Shown piece after piece: positions 46,236 to 57,664 of a stretch of 64,000 nucleotides of DNA. The number at the start of each line of letters is the position of its first letter. Position 1 is the first letter of the stretch. The notes beneath the pieces are model-generated. The model was not told the DNA's origin. It searched no databases and worked only from the letters and a program-made list of their open reading frames with translations. Origin of the DNA: Epiperipatus broadwayi (taxonomy: Eukaryota; Onychophora; Udeonychophora; Euonychophora; Peripatidae). The translations under genes and the position numbers were made by a program. The DNA lies in assembly GCA_028023455.1 (NCBI GenBank), contig JAQFVV010012530.1:1800001-1864000 (forward strand), written 5' to 3'.

Positions 46236-48941
46236 TGAAACAGTTGGATCTGAGTTCGATCCTAGCTTCATGACATCTAGCCATAAGCCCACTTCAAACT
46301 CTAGTACTAAACCTTAAATTTCCGATGCAATGGGGCTTTATACGGTCAATCCACACTAGTTTTCTTAAAGAAAAACTATTTTATAAATGTGTATTAAAAT
46401 TAATTAGTTCAAGGTTTAAATTGATCAATGCTATTAATAAATTCATGATAAAATTATTCATAAATTTATATATAATATAACTGCGTGGATTGTGCATATA
46501 TATTTGTAAATATTTAACTATATATATAATTGTTTGAAAGTTTCATTGCGTCGGGAATGTTTATTTCACTTTTAAATAATTTGTTAAATTTTTAGTGATT
46601 AAAAGCTACATTCTTTTGATAAGCTTTCAGATTTTCCCTTTCCAAAAACAATGGGTAAAGTTTTATTAATTAAAAAAAAGATAAGGTTTTAAAATGTAAG
46701 GATTTCCTAATTAAAATCATTTTCTGATTTTAAAAATTCATTTTCTAATTAGAAAATGAATTCAAGTTAATGAGTTTGAAAGCCTTATCGAAGGAATGTA
46801 TCTAAAATCCATTAGTAAATTTTGTAACATTGAAATGGAAGAAGCACTAGCCCGAAGGCATGAGATACAGTATAAATAGCTCTGGAAAGTTTGGAGAAGG
46901 AACTCATCTTTGTTGCAGAGAAGTGCCAGTAAACTCTATGCATTTTAAAATCATGAATTCAAATAGTGTTTCTATCATGGTAAGGAGCTAAAACTTCAGG
47001 AATCTGACTACAGTCCTGAAGTCCCCTGAAAATCTTCAATGAAGCTACTAAATCCTTTTTGAACCAATCATGCTGCTAAAATCATGAAAATCCATTAAAA
47101 TGCTGTTCAAGTAATCAACCAAATGCATGCCTACGTTTTACCAACCTGGACATGTAAACTAAAGAACCAGCCTGAAAGTAATGGTAATATATTTTCATAA
47201 TGAGCCGTAACTTTCTGGCCAGTTTCAAACTTTACTTTACACTCCCTTTAAGAGCTCTTTTTATTCTTTAATGTAAATCTGTACAAAACTTTGTTTTATT
47301 TATGCTTTTAAATTCATAGTAATTCTCTCAATCTCTAGTCTTTAACTTTCCTTTCTTATGATGACAGTTCATTTATTATATTATATATATTTATTGTGTG
47401 ATTTGTTAATATTGTTTATTTTTAATTATATGCCAATAATCCTTCGACTCGATGAGCTTCTTTGTTCCATTTGCTTTATGCAAATAATATAATATTAAGT
47501 CTAATAGTAATTCTCGCCCATTAGAACTAAATTTGTACGTTCTATTAATCATCGAGTCGAAAGAAATTATTAAATGTTTATATTTTTATAATTGGCTAAT
47601 AATAAATTATTAGCTCCATTTCTAATTTATGCCGCAGCTATTTTCTCATTTCACCAATATTTATTTATTCATATATAATGTTAAAATGTTTTTGCAAAAG
47701 GGCCGATAATAGAATCAAATATATTCTAATTCAAATTTCTGTTACTTGCTATTAAGATTCAGGAAGGGCACGATGTTTGGGGCATAATTAATACAATTTT
47801 ATAAATGCCTTAAAATAGTTTTAGTTAAAAGCTTGTTTGACTTTAATTAATTTGATGAAGTCATCATGTAGAACATTCTATAATTGGGTTTTATTTTTCA
47901 AATGGTGACTATCAAGTCATCATCTTCAACATTGCTGACGTAGGGCTATCATTCGTTTCGCAGGCTTGTCAGTGGTAATATTACTGATATTTTAAACTAT
48001 AGCGGAAGAAAGCACTTCCTCCTTTGCTCATGTTATATTTGGAACACCAAAGTTAGTAGTTATGACTCGGCTTGTTTTTCTCCATGTTCCAATCTCCTTA
48101 AAGGGCAGTAAGACTTGTGAAATACAAGCCACCATAAGACCTAAATCACCGACCAGCTATTATCTTTTAATTTTAGTTTATAGCTCATAATTTATCAGCA
48201 CTGTTGCCTCTCTGTTTCAATAAAGTCCGCTCTTATGCTCATAATTCGTGATGAAGTGATTTCAATTAAAGTCGAACAAATTCTCAGTTATCTCAAATTA
48301 AATAATTTTCTAATAAAGGTTAAAGTTATGCCCTAAATATGCATCATGCTTTTCATGAATGGATTTGCGAATGTGAAAATAAATCTCACCTTCTTTTATA
48401 TAAAATTAGAGTAATAATTTCCTTTATAACTGAATACCTTTATCTGCCTTTAGTTTCTTGTTGGGGGCATAGACATAGAATTTCAAAATATTGTGTAATA
48501 CTTATTGGCATATAATCGGAACTGCCATCCTTATTATAATTATAAACTCTAAGGCTAGAGGTGATCAATATAATCATCATTTAAAATTGAACAAAACCAT
48601 TACTATTATTATTAAATATTTTATTAACATACTTGGTTTCTTAAATATTTTATTCCATAATTATTTTAATGTTAATGCTCGCTGTCTGTGTTGGCAACCC
48701 GAACATGATACATATGATTCGACTTAAAAGTATCTTTAGTCAGTTCATTATCCGATATTAGTGTCAGTTCAGGGGTCTCTAATCCTCACCAACCATTGAG
48801 CTAGTTTCTTGGCGCATAACACTGTGCCATCGATTTAGATTTCTACTAATCTGAGCTGATGAGTTGGGTTTGAATTCAGTTTGGTTTGGCTGAGTTTGTA
48901 CCGATTTGCATTTAGGTGGTGGATGATTTTTGACCGGTACA
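46236..48941 (+). repeat. LTR-1 3' LTR
   Basis: 2706 bp, collinear with the 5' LTR. The TATA box is at 46871-46879 and the perfect 28-base palindrome at 46735-46762. It ends CCGGTACA against an (AT)n tract. Confidence 0.9.
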
Positions 48942-49000
48942 ATATATATATATATAATATTATTATTCGATATCTGTATGTTTAAAGTAATATATGTAAT

Positions 49001-49198
49001 TATATAACTGAATATTTGTAAATACAGTAACTAAATAATAAAAATTTTTATGCACTTAGGAGTGCTTTCGATTATCTCAGTAATCTGTGTCAAGTAAAGT
49101 TTTAGTTGACACAGATTACTGAGATAATCGAAAGCACTCCTAAGTGGATAAAATTTTTAATTATTTAGTTACTGTATTTACAAATATTCAGTTATATA
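49001..49198. repeat. Long hairpin with 93 bp arms
   Basis: Arms 49001-49093 and 49106-49198 are complementary with few mismatches around a 12-base spacer. The inner part is cacttaggagtgctttcgat, then tatctcagtaatctgtgtcaa. The outer 40 bases of the right arm (aattatttagttactgtatt...) are repeated directly at 49207-49250. It is probably a MITE-like hairpin element with AT-repeat flanks. Confidence 0.9.
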
Positions 49199-49240
49199 TA
49201 TATATATAATTATTTAGTTACTGTATTTACAAATATTCAG

Positions 49241-49241
<1 letters not shown>

Positions 49242-49327
<86 letters not shown>
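49242..49327. repeat. (AT)n microsatellite
   Basis: About 85 bases of uninterrupted alternating TA, the longest such run in the window, directly beside the hairpin. Confidence 0.97.
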
Positions 49328-49329
<2 letters not shown>

Positions 49330-50090
49330 ATAGAATGAAAAAGGGAGATAGCAAATATTTGGCATAATCATAGGGACTTTTTAAAATTCTTAAAGCTAAA
49401 TAAAAACAAGATATAAAAGTTCATGCTAGTTGAAACAAAATATGTTTCTGTCTCAATTTTTCAATAATTTTTTTCCACAAATAAATTTATATTTTCACTA
49501 TAAGCAGTACATTATTTATGAGCACATTAAAATTATTAGAATTATATATTGTAACAATGGTGTTACATGAAATACAATAACATAGTGTGTGTGCACAAAT
49601 ATATATAAAGTTGAAATGAAAAGTAAAAATGAACACAGACAAACATTTTTGTAGATATCTTCTACTTTTCACTGGAATAAAAAAAAGTAAATAATTTTGA
49701 ATTTAAAATATTTGATTATAATTTAAACATTTAAAAAAGTCTAATAAATATTTTTATTGAATTTTGATTTTGAAATTAAAAACAAGCATGTTTTATGAAA
49801 ATAGATATCCTCATAATTATAAAATTTCCCCCATCTAATTTTTGAAATCTTTTAAATAATTCTTGTGTACATTTTACGATCTATTTTAGAAATCTTTTTT
49901 TAAATTAAAATTTGTATGACATATTTATAAAATTCTACTATCTATTTTGAAATCTTTGTAGATCATACTTTGATAAAATTCAAGGTTGCTTTTAAAAGGA
50001 TTAAAGTAGATTAAACAAGGTGATAAACATAGAAAAACATTCTTGAGTTAATGAATTTTTTCCACCCCACCCTGTCTATAAAAAGATTGG
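49328..50090. other. Non-coding, possible 3' UTR of the exon at 50091-50268
   Basis: No gene is seen. On the minus strand an AATAAA occurs at 49758-49753, about 330 bases past the stop at 50091, and would suit a polyadenylation signal if that exon is real. Confidence 0.3.
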
Positions 50091-50268
50091 CTAGAAAGAT
50101 GAAAAGTAAGTTGGTTTTATATAGTAGTTGGTTTTTGGAGCATTATACAGAGCTCCCATGAAGATATAATGGAATGCAAGAATGGCAAGTCCAGCAGCTG
50201 CTCTATAGTTCACTAAGTAGGAGTTTTGATTCACAAAGAATTCAAACCCAACTTCTGTATTCATTAGC
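50091..50268 (-). CDS. Candidate terminal exon with a membrane segment, unidentified
   Basis: A minus-strand frame preceded by a good acceptor (gttttgttcacattttgtag, AG at 50270-50269) runs about 58 codons to a stop at 50091-50093. It reads LMNTEVGFEFFVNQNSYLVN, then YRAAAGLAILAFHYIFMGAL and YNAPKTNYY. The centre is a plausible transmembrane helix of about 20 residues flanked by polar and aromatic residues. The codons are less AT-driven than neighbouring frames. I do not recognise the family. If real it would be the last exon of a membrane protein whose upstream exons lie beyond LTR-2, to the right. Confidence 0.5.
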
Positions 50269-50289
50269 CTACAAAATGTGAACAAAACA

Positions 50290-51350
50290 GCTAGCTTGCC
50301 TAAAGTCTATCCAATCTTAGACAGAAAAAAGATAACTGCAGATCAACAGTTACCTGGAATATACCTATCTTGATGATGACAATAAGCCAGTCTACTGTTA
50401 GCAGTGATCAGCTTGCCCAGAGTCCATCATGTTGATCAAGAATTAGTGATATATATGTTGCTTTATCTATATGCAAGGAACCACATATACATGTATTGAT
50501 AAAATGCAACTGGTGAGTTATTTAAATAGTTTTTATTTAAGTTAAATGTCTAAAATAAAGAAATTAATTCATAGACAATTTGATAGTTGTTTTTTAAAGA
50601 AAATAAGTGAAATTTATATACTTTCAATATGGAATTAACTGTGAGAAGATATTTTAATAATTGAGAATATTATTTAAAATCATTTATTAAAAAACAGAGA
50701 CATTTAAAATCTATATTTTAAATTTAAAGATATTTATAAATTTTAATCAACAGTGATCTGTTATGGGAGAGACCTTTATAAACTGTCAAAGAGTTGATAG
50801 TATTTTTTAAAGAAAAAACTGTAATCAGCAAAGTGAATGGGTTTTTATATACTTTCAACAAAGAATTCCTTGCAAAAATATATTTTTAATAATTTTATTA
50901 TTTTTAATAAATTTAAATATGGTAATAAATTACTGTACTTCATGTATATGTGTGTGTGTATTTCATGTAAACCCTAGTATAAGGTATTAATATTATTAAA
51001 ATGTGATGACTTAAAATTGTAATCACTTATATTTTATATGACAATTGAAATACGTTCACCACTTGTACTGCACATCTGTATGCAAATACCAATACATGTC
51101 ATATAGGCACATATAGGTAAATTTTAAACATTTATTGTATTATTTTATAACAATTCAAATATTTTAATTTTTTAAATTATACTACATGTCTGCATGCTGA
51201 TATATATAGTTGTTGTATATTGGAACATATATGTAAATCACAATATAATAAATTGAATTTTATTTTTATATTAATTAACACACATTTAATCATTTTTTTG
51301 TTAAATGAGAATTCAAATATGTTCATTATATATTATACAGCTCATATGTG
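50290..51350. other. AT-rich interval, possible intron
   Basis: No gene or repeat relationship recognised. Ends in the short (AT)n tract at 51357-51369 where LTR-2 is inserted. Confidence 0.35.
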
Positions 51351-51368
51351 CACTGATATATATATATA

Positions 51369-52554
51369 TTATAACGTTTTCCATATTTCTAGGCCTCTAT
51401 ACGCATTATAAATGCGCGAGTTGATCAAGTTATGTAAAAGAAAAATAAATCTATTTAGCAAAGGTAATTTTTATACTAATTTGAATTTAAATAACTAAAT
51501 ATAAAACTTAAATATCATAACATTAATTTTATACACGTACAATGAAAGTTTAGCTAATAATTAAGATTTACTCTAGCCCGTCAAACATTTAATATTTAAG
51601 ATTAAGACAAAATTATAATATTAGAAAGTATTGTGCATATGAATTTAATAATTTGATTCAAATATTGAAGTAATCGCTAGTTGGTGTCTTATTTTTCCAT
51701 GGTAACAGTTTAGTTCACTTATTAGTTCGCAAATCTTTCGATCCAAAAAAATTATGGGATAACATTTCATTCAACTCTCTATTCATAAAACTTTATGTAA
51801 AAGTTATGGCCATTAACTTACCGGTAAGTTGATATTTAAATAGGTCATTGATCCTCCGACATCCAATTCAGTCAGTGGGTAGTCCGCAGTAGTTGTTTTT
51901 TTAGTTTCACTTCTTCCAAATCTCTGATCAAATTTAGGTAGAGCCAGACGATGATCTAGGTGACTTTTCTCAAGAGAAAGTGTTGGCAAAGATAGAGTTC
52001 TACTCACTCATGGTGAGCGATTTCAGTTTGTATCTAAGTGGACACATTTTATTAATATTTTTTTTGTATAAAAAAAATACGAGGCACTTCAAATTGCTCA
52101 ACACTCTCTGGAACAACAAGACAAAAGACACTTTTCAAATCTGTCGGTTCTTTTTATATTCCCAGATTCTTTTTAGAAGTTCTGCGCATATTCCTTTTTA
52201 CCTTTTGTTCTATTTTATAAACTTCTACATTATTCTCCTTTTTTTTATTACAAAGTCTGTTTTCTCGTTAAGAATTTATGTGATTTTTAATTACTATCAG
52301 AAAGTCGGACTTTCTGATAGCAATCTTTTTTTTTCCACTATTTGAATCAATTATTCAGTATGCACTTTCCAACATTGAATTTATTTTAGTTAACTTATAT
52401 TAAAAAAAAGAAAAATTAAACTTTCACTGTATGTTGTCTTAAAACAACATTATATTACAAAAAAAAAATTAAAGATCGGGTTCTCTCTTTTTTTATTTAA
52501 ATGATACACAATATTAAATAGTAATTTGTACCATATATATAAATAAATGGTACA
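51369..52554 (-). repeat. LTR-2 3' LTR
   Basis: 1186 bp. On the minus strand it begins TGTACCATTT and ends GTTATAA, so the 3' end is not the usual CA. A minus-strand TATA box (TATAAAAAG) is at 52158-52150. A 13 bp stem-loop ctatcagaaagtc/gactttctgatag at 52294-52320 and the terminal tgtaccat/atggtaca inverted pair are conserved in both LTRs. Confidence 0.9.
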
Positions 52555-52630
52555 ATACCACCGGGGCAGGGGAATGAGAATAAAAATAGAGGTTTGAACT
52601 AATTTTATTCTTTTATGGAGTACTTCTAAC

Positions 52631-53762
52631 TCACGTCCTAGTCTTATACAGTTTCAGTGACCTAGCATTACAGGTATCCCTTTCTCCTTCACCATTCTCT
52701 AAAGTGAAAGCATTTGGACCATCCTGTCGGCTGATTTGGCAAGGTCCCTCGTATAAATTTTGGAACTTTTTAAAAAATATGCTTCCCAGTTTGGCTCACA
52801 GGGTTCGTTTTGACCCACACTGTATCCCCTGTTTTAAACTTATCAGTCAAGCCTCCTTTCTGTTGGGTCTGGAGCTTGGCGCAGTGTTCCAATTTTTTTC
52901 TTGCTTCTTCATGATCTCTCCCTTTATCAATGTTTTCTGGACTAGCGGATAACCTGCATTTATACAATCGAGGTACCGCTTGTCCAAATTGAAGTCTTAC
53001 AGGTGCAAATTCAGTAGATTCATTATGAGTCCAATTTATGAAATTTAACACCCTTAGGAGTTGTTTCACCCATCCTCTATGGTTGGATGCAGTATATACC
53101 CTGAAGAGGCATCCTAACTCTCTCATCACCCGCTCGCAAGGGTTTGATTGCAGATTTCGTATGGATGACAATATGTGTTTTACCTCCATCCTCTCTATCC
53201 ACTATTGCCAATCATAAGATGTGAAAGGTGTACCAAGGTCTGACAAAATAGCTTTTGGTTTGCCTACCCTTTTAAAATATCATACCTTAAGGGCTCATAT
53301 GGCATTCCTAGTATTGGCCTGGGTCACCGGATATGCCGACACCCATTTTGAAAAAAGGTCATATACTACTAGTAGATATTTCATTTTCCCAAAAGCTGGC
53401 AATGGTTAGAAATCAATAGCCACCAGGTCATTGGGTTCTTTAGGGATGATAGGATTCAATGGACCTTGATATGACTTATTTGCTGGTTTTGTCTTCTGAC
53501 ACATTTCGCATGAGCTTACTATTCTGGTGACCTGTGCTCTCATATTCGGCCAATGGAACCATGTCCTCAATAAGCCTTCCACTTTATTTACATCATAGTG
53601 CCCATACAAATGATGGGTGTACTCAATAAGTCCTTCCTGTAAACTTTCTGGTATAATCATTTTCCACTGATCCTTTTGTGGGTCAGTGATATACCACAGT
53701 ATCCCTTCTTTCAGGTTTTTATCTCTCACCAGCATTAGTGTCTGCTGTTTCTCCCACTTCAT
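52631..53762 (-). pseudogene. LTR-2 integrase
   Basis: HHCC zinc-binding domain: YTHHLYGHYDVNKVEGLL with SSCEMCQKTKPANKS (about 53640-53470). The core has VAIDF (first Asp), then through stops KYLLVVYDLFSKWVSAYPVT and ILSDLGTPFTSYDW (second Asp), then RNLQSNPCERVMRELGCLFR (catalytic Glu). The C-terminal part has DTVWVKTNPVS and, after a one-base shift near 52770, FQNLYEGPCQISRQDG, a GPY-type motif, ending in a stop at 52631. Order and residues are those of a Ty3/Gypsy integrase. Stops between 53406 and 53190 inactivate it. Confidence 0.88.
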
Positions 53763-54007
53763 CTTTGTCTTCTAGTTGGTCAATAATTTTCTTGTAGGTA
53801 GGGCTTTGCCGTTGTACTTTCCTAAGTGTCTCAATCCTTCTTCTACTACAGTGTCTGTTTATAATTCTACACTTGCCAAACAGATATCTTCCATCTGCAG
53901 ATGGTCCTGGGTATCAGGAACAATTTCCGGCTCAATGTGTCAGCTACCACATTTTCAGCACACTTACAATACTGGATGGAATAATTGAACCCCTGGAGAA
54001 AAAGGCT

Positions 54008-54489
54008 CTATTGGATTAGCCTACTATTTGTTAAATAACTGTGATTTAAGAATTCCAGGCTCTTATGATCTGTTCTGAAAATCGTTTCTGATCCTATCAA
54101 GAATTGGCAGAACTTCTGAAATGCCCACACCACAGCCAAGGCCTCTTTCTCTGTTACACAGTAATTAATCTCTGCACCTCTCAATAGTCTGCTGACAAAA
54201 TAAATTGCACCCAAGGTACCATCCTCTTGAGCTTAGCTTGCATAAGAGCTGCACCTAACCCATACCCACTACTGTCTACCTGAACAATAAACGGTTTCCT
54301 TAGGTCAGGGTAAACCAACATCACTTGGCTAAGGTATTTCTCTTTAATAACCCTAAAATTGGTCTCATGCTCTTCCATCCATTTCCATGACATTCCCTTA
54401 CGTAATAATTGCAGCAGAGGCTCCATGTCTGAAGCAAAGTTTTTGTAAAATTTATTGTAGAAATTACACAGCCCCAAAAATGATCTCAC
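54008..54489 (-). pseudogene. LTR-2 RNase H
   Basis: After the RT thumb region (FLGLCNFYNKFYKNFA, LLRKGMSWKWMEEHE), the RNase H motifs appear in order: PFIVQVDSSGYGLGAALMQ (Asp), TEKEALAVVWAFQKF (Glu) and IFRTDHKSLEFLNHSYLT (Asp). Two overlapping frames (54489-54181 and 54214-54008) show one frameshift around 54200. Sequence is close to the LTR-1 counterpart. Confidence 0.88.
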
Positions 54490-55388
54490 TTGTTTTGGTG
54501 TTCGAGGGGCTGGGAAATCTTGTATTGCTGGATTTTGTCTGGGTGTGGTCTGATTCCATTAGCATTAATTAAGTGCCCTAAAAAATTCACTTTTTCCGCT
54601 GCTAAACAGCTTTTTTGTAAATTAATGCGAATATTCTTCATATTGCACTCTTGTAGAAACAACTTGAGGTGTTGTAAGTGCTCCTGAGAGTTATTGGATG
54701 CAATAATCACATCATCCATGTAGATAGTGATTAACTTTTTGATCTCAGGGGACAGCACACAGTCAGGACATTTTAGCAGGCCTGCTCCACTATTCTTGAG
54801 ACCAAAAGACATTCTGTTAAATTGGTATGATATACCATTTATATTGAAATGCTGTGTATTTCCGGTCAGCAGGGTGTAACTTGATCTGCCAATAGCTGGC
54901 AGTCAGATCTAACATGGAAAATATCTTTTTTCCCTGGAATTTATTTACCAACTTATTAATTGGAGGTGGAACATTTTGATCTGGCCATGTAATCTTGTTC
55001 AATTGCCTGGCATCCAAACACAATCTTATGGCTCCATCTTTTTTTTTACAACCACCAATGGGTTATTATATGCTGACAAACCCTTAGTGATAATATCCCA
55101 TTTCTCCATTTTAGCTAATTCTCTCTCTACCTCAGCTCTATATTGGTGTGGCACTGGGTATGATCTTGCCTGGTATGATGTACTGTCAGCGACCTTGATC
55201 CTGTGCTCATACCCTTTAATAACCCTGGGTTTATCTGAAAAATTTGATTTATATTCAATTAGAACTTCTTTTAGGTCCTCTTTCCATCCTTCCCTCACTT
55301 CATTTACTATCTCATCAATACGTGCCTCTATTGAAGGCTGTTCTATCTTAACCTCCATATTACATACATTTTGCTGGTTTATTCTCAT
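54486..55388 (-). pseudogene. LTR-2 reverse transcriptase
   Basis: Motifs: GYEHRIKVADSTSYQARSYP and PHQYRAEVERELAKMEKWDI (N-terminus), NNPLVVVKKK, MCLDARQLNKITWPDQNVPP, KKIFSMLDLTASYWQIKLHP (motif A), FGLKNSGAG (motif B), ITIYMDDVIIASNNSQEHLQ (catalytic Y-M-D-D), FLGHLINANGIRPHPDKI. All catalytic residues are retained. Frame breaks at about 55025 and 54815 separate three open segments. This is a standard Ty3/Gypsy RT. Confidence 0.92.
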
Positions 55389-55431
55389 CTGCGACCCAAA
55401 CTCTACTTCTTCCCCATCGCAGATAATCTTT

Positions 55432-56060
55432 TCATCTTTTATAATTGATCACACACCCAGTTTTGTGCATAATATTGGACCCCAATATGGCTTCATGTAC
55501 CAACCTTTTTAGAATTAATAGTGTGTGGGGCATAATTTTATCCCCTATTTTAATTTGCACCCAAACTTGTTTCGAGCCCAATTGTGCCTTTTTGTTATTT
55601 GCCAATGTTATTTGCATGCTTTTCACTGGTAGAGTTGGTATCTCTATGGGTTGGCTCCGCATGCGTTCATACATTGTTTCCGACATTACTGATATCTGGC
55701 TGCCAGAATCCCACAATGTCTCTACCTTGACATCGTTCATTTGCAAAACAACCTTTGGGCATTCTTGAGATGTGTACTTAATCGATTCACCATCCCACTC
55801 ACAAATAAGATTATCTATCCTCTTTTCTTCTGTTGTTCTACTGATCACTTTATTTCTTCCCTTTTTTCTCCTTTTTTTACTGGTTCTTTTATTTCTTCTT
55901 TTAATTCTCTGACCATCTCTGCCATTTCTCTTTTTATATCTTCTTTGAATTCCATCATGCATTCATATAATAGTTTTCTTATTAAGGGTTCCATGCCCTC
56001 TTTTAATTCTTTCTCGCCTTCTGCCATATTTTGTATATTTTTACTACTTCTCAATTTCAT
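55432..56060 (-). pseudogene. LTR-2 gag remnant fused to protease
   Basis: The first frame begins at ATG 56060, about 420 bases after the 5' LTR. It encodes a highly charged helix (ECMMEFKEDIKREMAEMVRE, then LKEEIKEPVKK), and a frameshift near 55850 leads straight into protease sequence: KVETLWDSGSQISVMSETMY (D-S-G active site), VWVQIKIGDKIMPHTLLILK and EAILGSNIMHKTGCVI (the C-terminal LG-x-x-x-M block). Less than 100 residues of gag remain and none resembles capsid or a CCHC knuckle. LTR-1 keeps a capsid region, so LTR-2 probably lost it. The coiled coil parallels the larger one in LTR-3. Confidence 0.8.
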
Positions 56061-56464
56061 ATATGGCCGTGTTGCTTATTTTTGCTATAGTAAACAAAAT
56101 CTTAACTTTATCAATTGTTACGATATAAATTCAATATTTTATTTTGCTTTGTTAATAAATTCGTTCACTGACACCCCTCTCTTTTATCACCCTATAATCG
56201 ATCACCCATCCTGCTCTACCTTTACTGTCATTACTAGTCTTTGATTGATTTTATTTATTATTTAATTTATCTGCTATTATTTTGTTTCAATATAAACTTA
56301 TTTAAAATCTTATATTCTTAAAAAAAAACTTTCGTAAACGTACGCAATAACTTTTTAGACTTGCGCACTATTTGTGGTCATATTTATTTTCTGGCTATGG
56401 ACATTAAATTCTCAATTTTATGCCATTTTTAAATTTTCTCAGGTCATGGTTTTTTTTTCTGTAA

Positions 56465-56483
56465 GCCCGAGTTGGGCAAGCCA
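56465..56483 (-). promoter_or_regulatory. LTR-2 primer-binding site, tRNA-Lys-like
   Basis: On the minus strand TGGCTTGCCCAACTCGGGC directly follows the 5' LTR end. It is similar to the sites of LTR-3 and LTR-1 and to the complement of tRNA-Lys 3' ends, with a few differences. The isoacceptor is inferred. Confidence 0.7.
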
Positions 56484-57664
56484 TTATAACATTTTCCATA
56501 TTTCTAGGTCTCTATACGCATTATAAATGCGCGAGTTGATCAAGTTATGTAAAAGAAAAATAAATCTATTTAGCAAAGGTAATTTGTATACTAATTTGAA
56601 TTTAAATAACTAAATATAAAACTTAAATATCATAACATTAATTTTATACACGTACAATGAAAGTTTAGCTAATAATTAAGATTTACTCTAGCCCGTCAAA
56701 CATTTAATATTTAAGATTAAGACAAAATTATAATATTAGAAAGTATTGTGCATATGAATTTAATAATTTGATTCAAATATTGAAGTAATCACTAGTTGGT
56801 GTCTTATTTTTCTGTGGTAACAGTTTAGTTCACTTCTCAGTTCACAAATCTTTCGATCCAAAAAAATTATGGGATAACATTTCATTCAACTCTCTATTCA
56901 TAAAACTTTATGTAAAAGTTATGGCCATTAACTTACTGGTAAGTTGATATTTAAATAGGTCATTGATCCTCTGATGTCCAATTCAGTCAGTGGGTAGTCT
57001 GCAGTAGTTGTTTTTTTAGTTTCACTTCTTCCAAATCTCCGATCAAATTTAGATAGAGCCAGACGACAATCTAGGTGACTTTTCTCGAGAGAAAGTGTCG
57101 GCAAACGATAGAGTTCTACTCACTCATGGTGAGCGATTTCAGTTTGTATCTAAGTGGACACATTTTATTAATATTTTTTTTGTATAAAAAAATATGAGGC
57201 ACTTCAAATTGCTCAACACTCTCTGGAACAACAAGACAAAAGACACTTTTCAAATCTGTCAGCTCCTTTTATATTCCCAGATTCTTTTTAGAAGTTCTGC
57301 GCATATTCCTTTTTACCTTTTGTTCTATTTTATAAACTTCTACATTATTCTCTTTTTTTATTACAAAGTCTGTTTTCTCGTTAAGAATTTCTGCGATTTT
57401 TAATTACTATCAGAAAGTCAGACTTTCTGATAGCAATCTTTTTTCTTCCACTATTTGAATCAATTATTCAGTATGCACTTTCCAACATTGAATTTATTTT
57501 AGTTAACTTATATTAAAAAAAAGAAAAATTAAATGTTCACTGTACGTTTTCTTAAAACAACATTATATTACAAAAAAAAAAATTAAAGATCAGGTTCTTT
57601 CTTTTTTTATTTAAATGATACACAATATTAAATAGTAATTTGTACCATATACATAAATGGTACA
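56484..57664 (-). repeat. LTR-2 5' LTR
   Basis: 1181 bp, collinear with 51369-52554. A minus-strand TATA box (TATAAAAG) is at 57273-57266 and the conserved stem-loop at 57407-57433. The outer flank is (AT)n then (GT)n at 57665-57693. Confidence 0.92.

Larger units (their letters stand above)
33306..48941 (+). mobile_element. LTR-1: Ty3/Gypsy-type retrotransposon with 2.7 kb LTRs and nested insertion
   Basis: Direct LTRs at 33306-36009 and 46236-48941 start TGAARCAG and end CCGGTNCA. They enclose gag, protease, reverse transcriptase, RNase H and integrase in the Ty3/Gypsy order (42187-45900). A polypurine tract precedes the right LTR. The LTRs differ at about 5% of sites by eye, so this is the oldest of the three LTR elements. 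All coding parts have stops or frameshifts. The 10.2 kb interior is long for the family because of a probable nested ~4.5 kb block (36417-40943); without it the interior is ~5.7 kb. Both outer flanks are (AT)n. Confidence 0.88.
51369..57664 (-). mobile_element. LTR-2: Ty3/Gypsy-type retrotransposon with truncated gag
   Basis: LTRs at 51369-52554 (3') and 56484-57664 (5') differ at roughly 2% of sites by eye, so insertion was fairly recent. The 3.9 kb interior reads right to left: primer site, short coiled-coil gag remnant, protease, reverse transcriptase, RNase H, integrase. A capsid and zinc knuckle are missing and pol carries several frameshifts and stops. The expected polypurine tract is not seen next to the 3' LTR; the coding strand there is pyrimidine-rich (52557-52580). 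Both outer edges lie in (AT)n. Confidence 0.9.
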
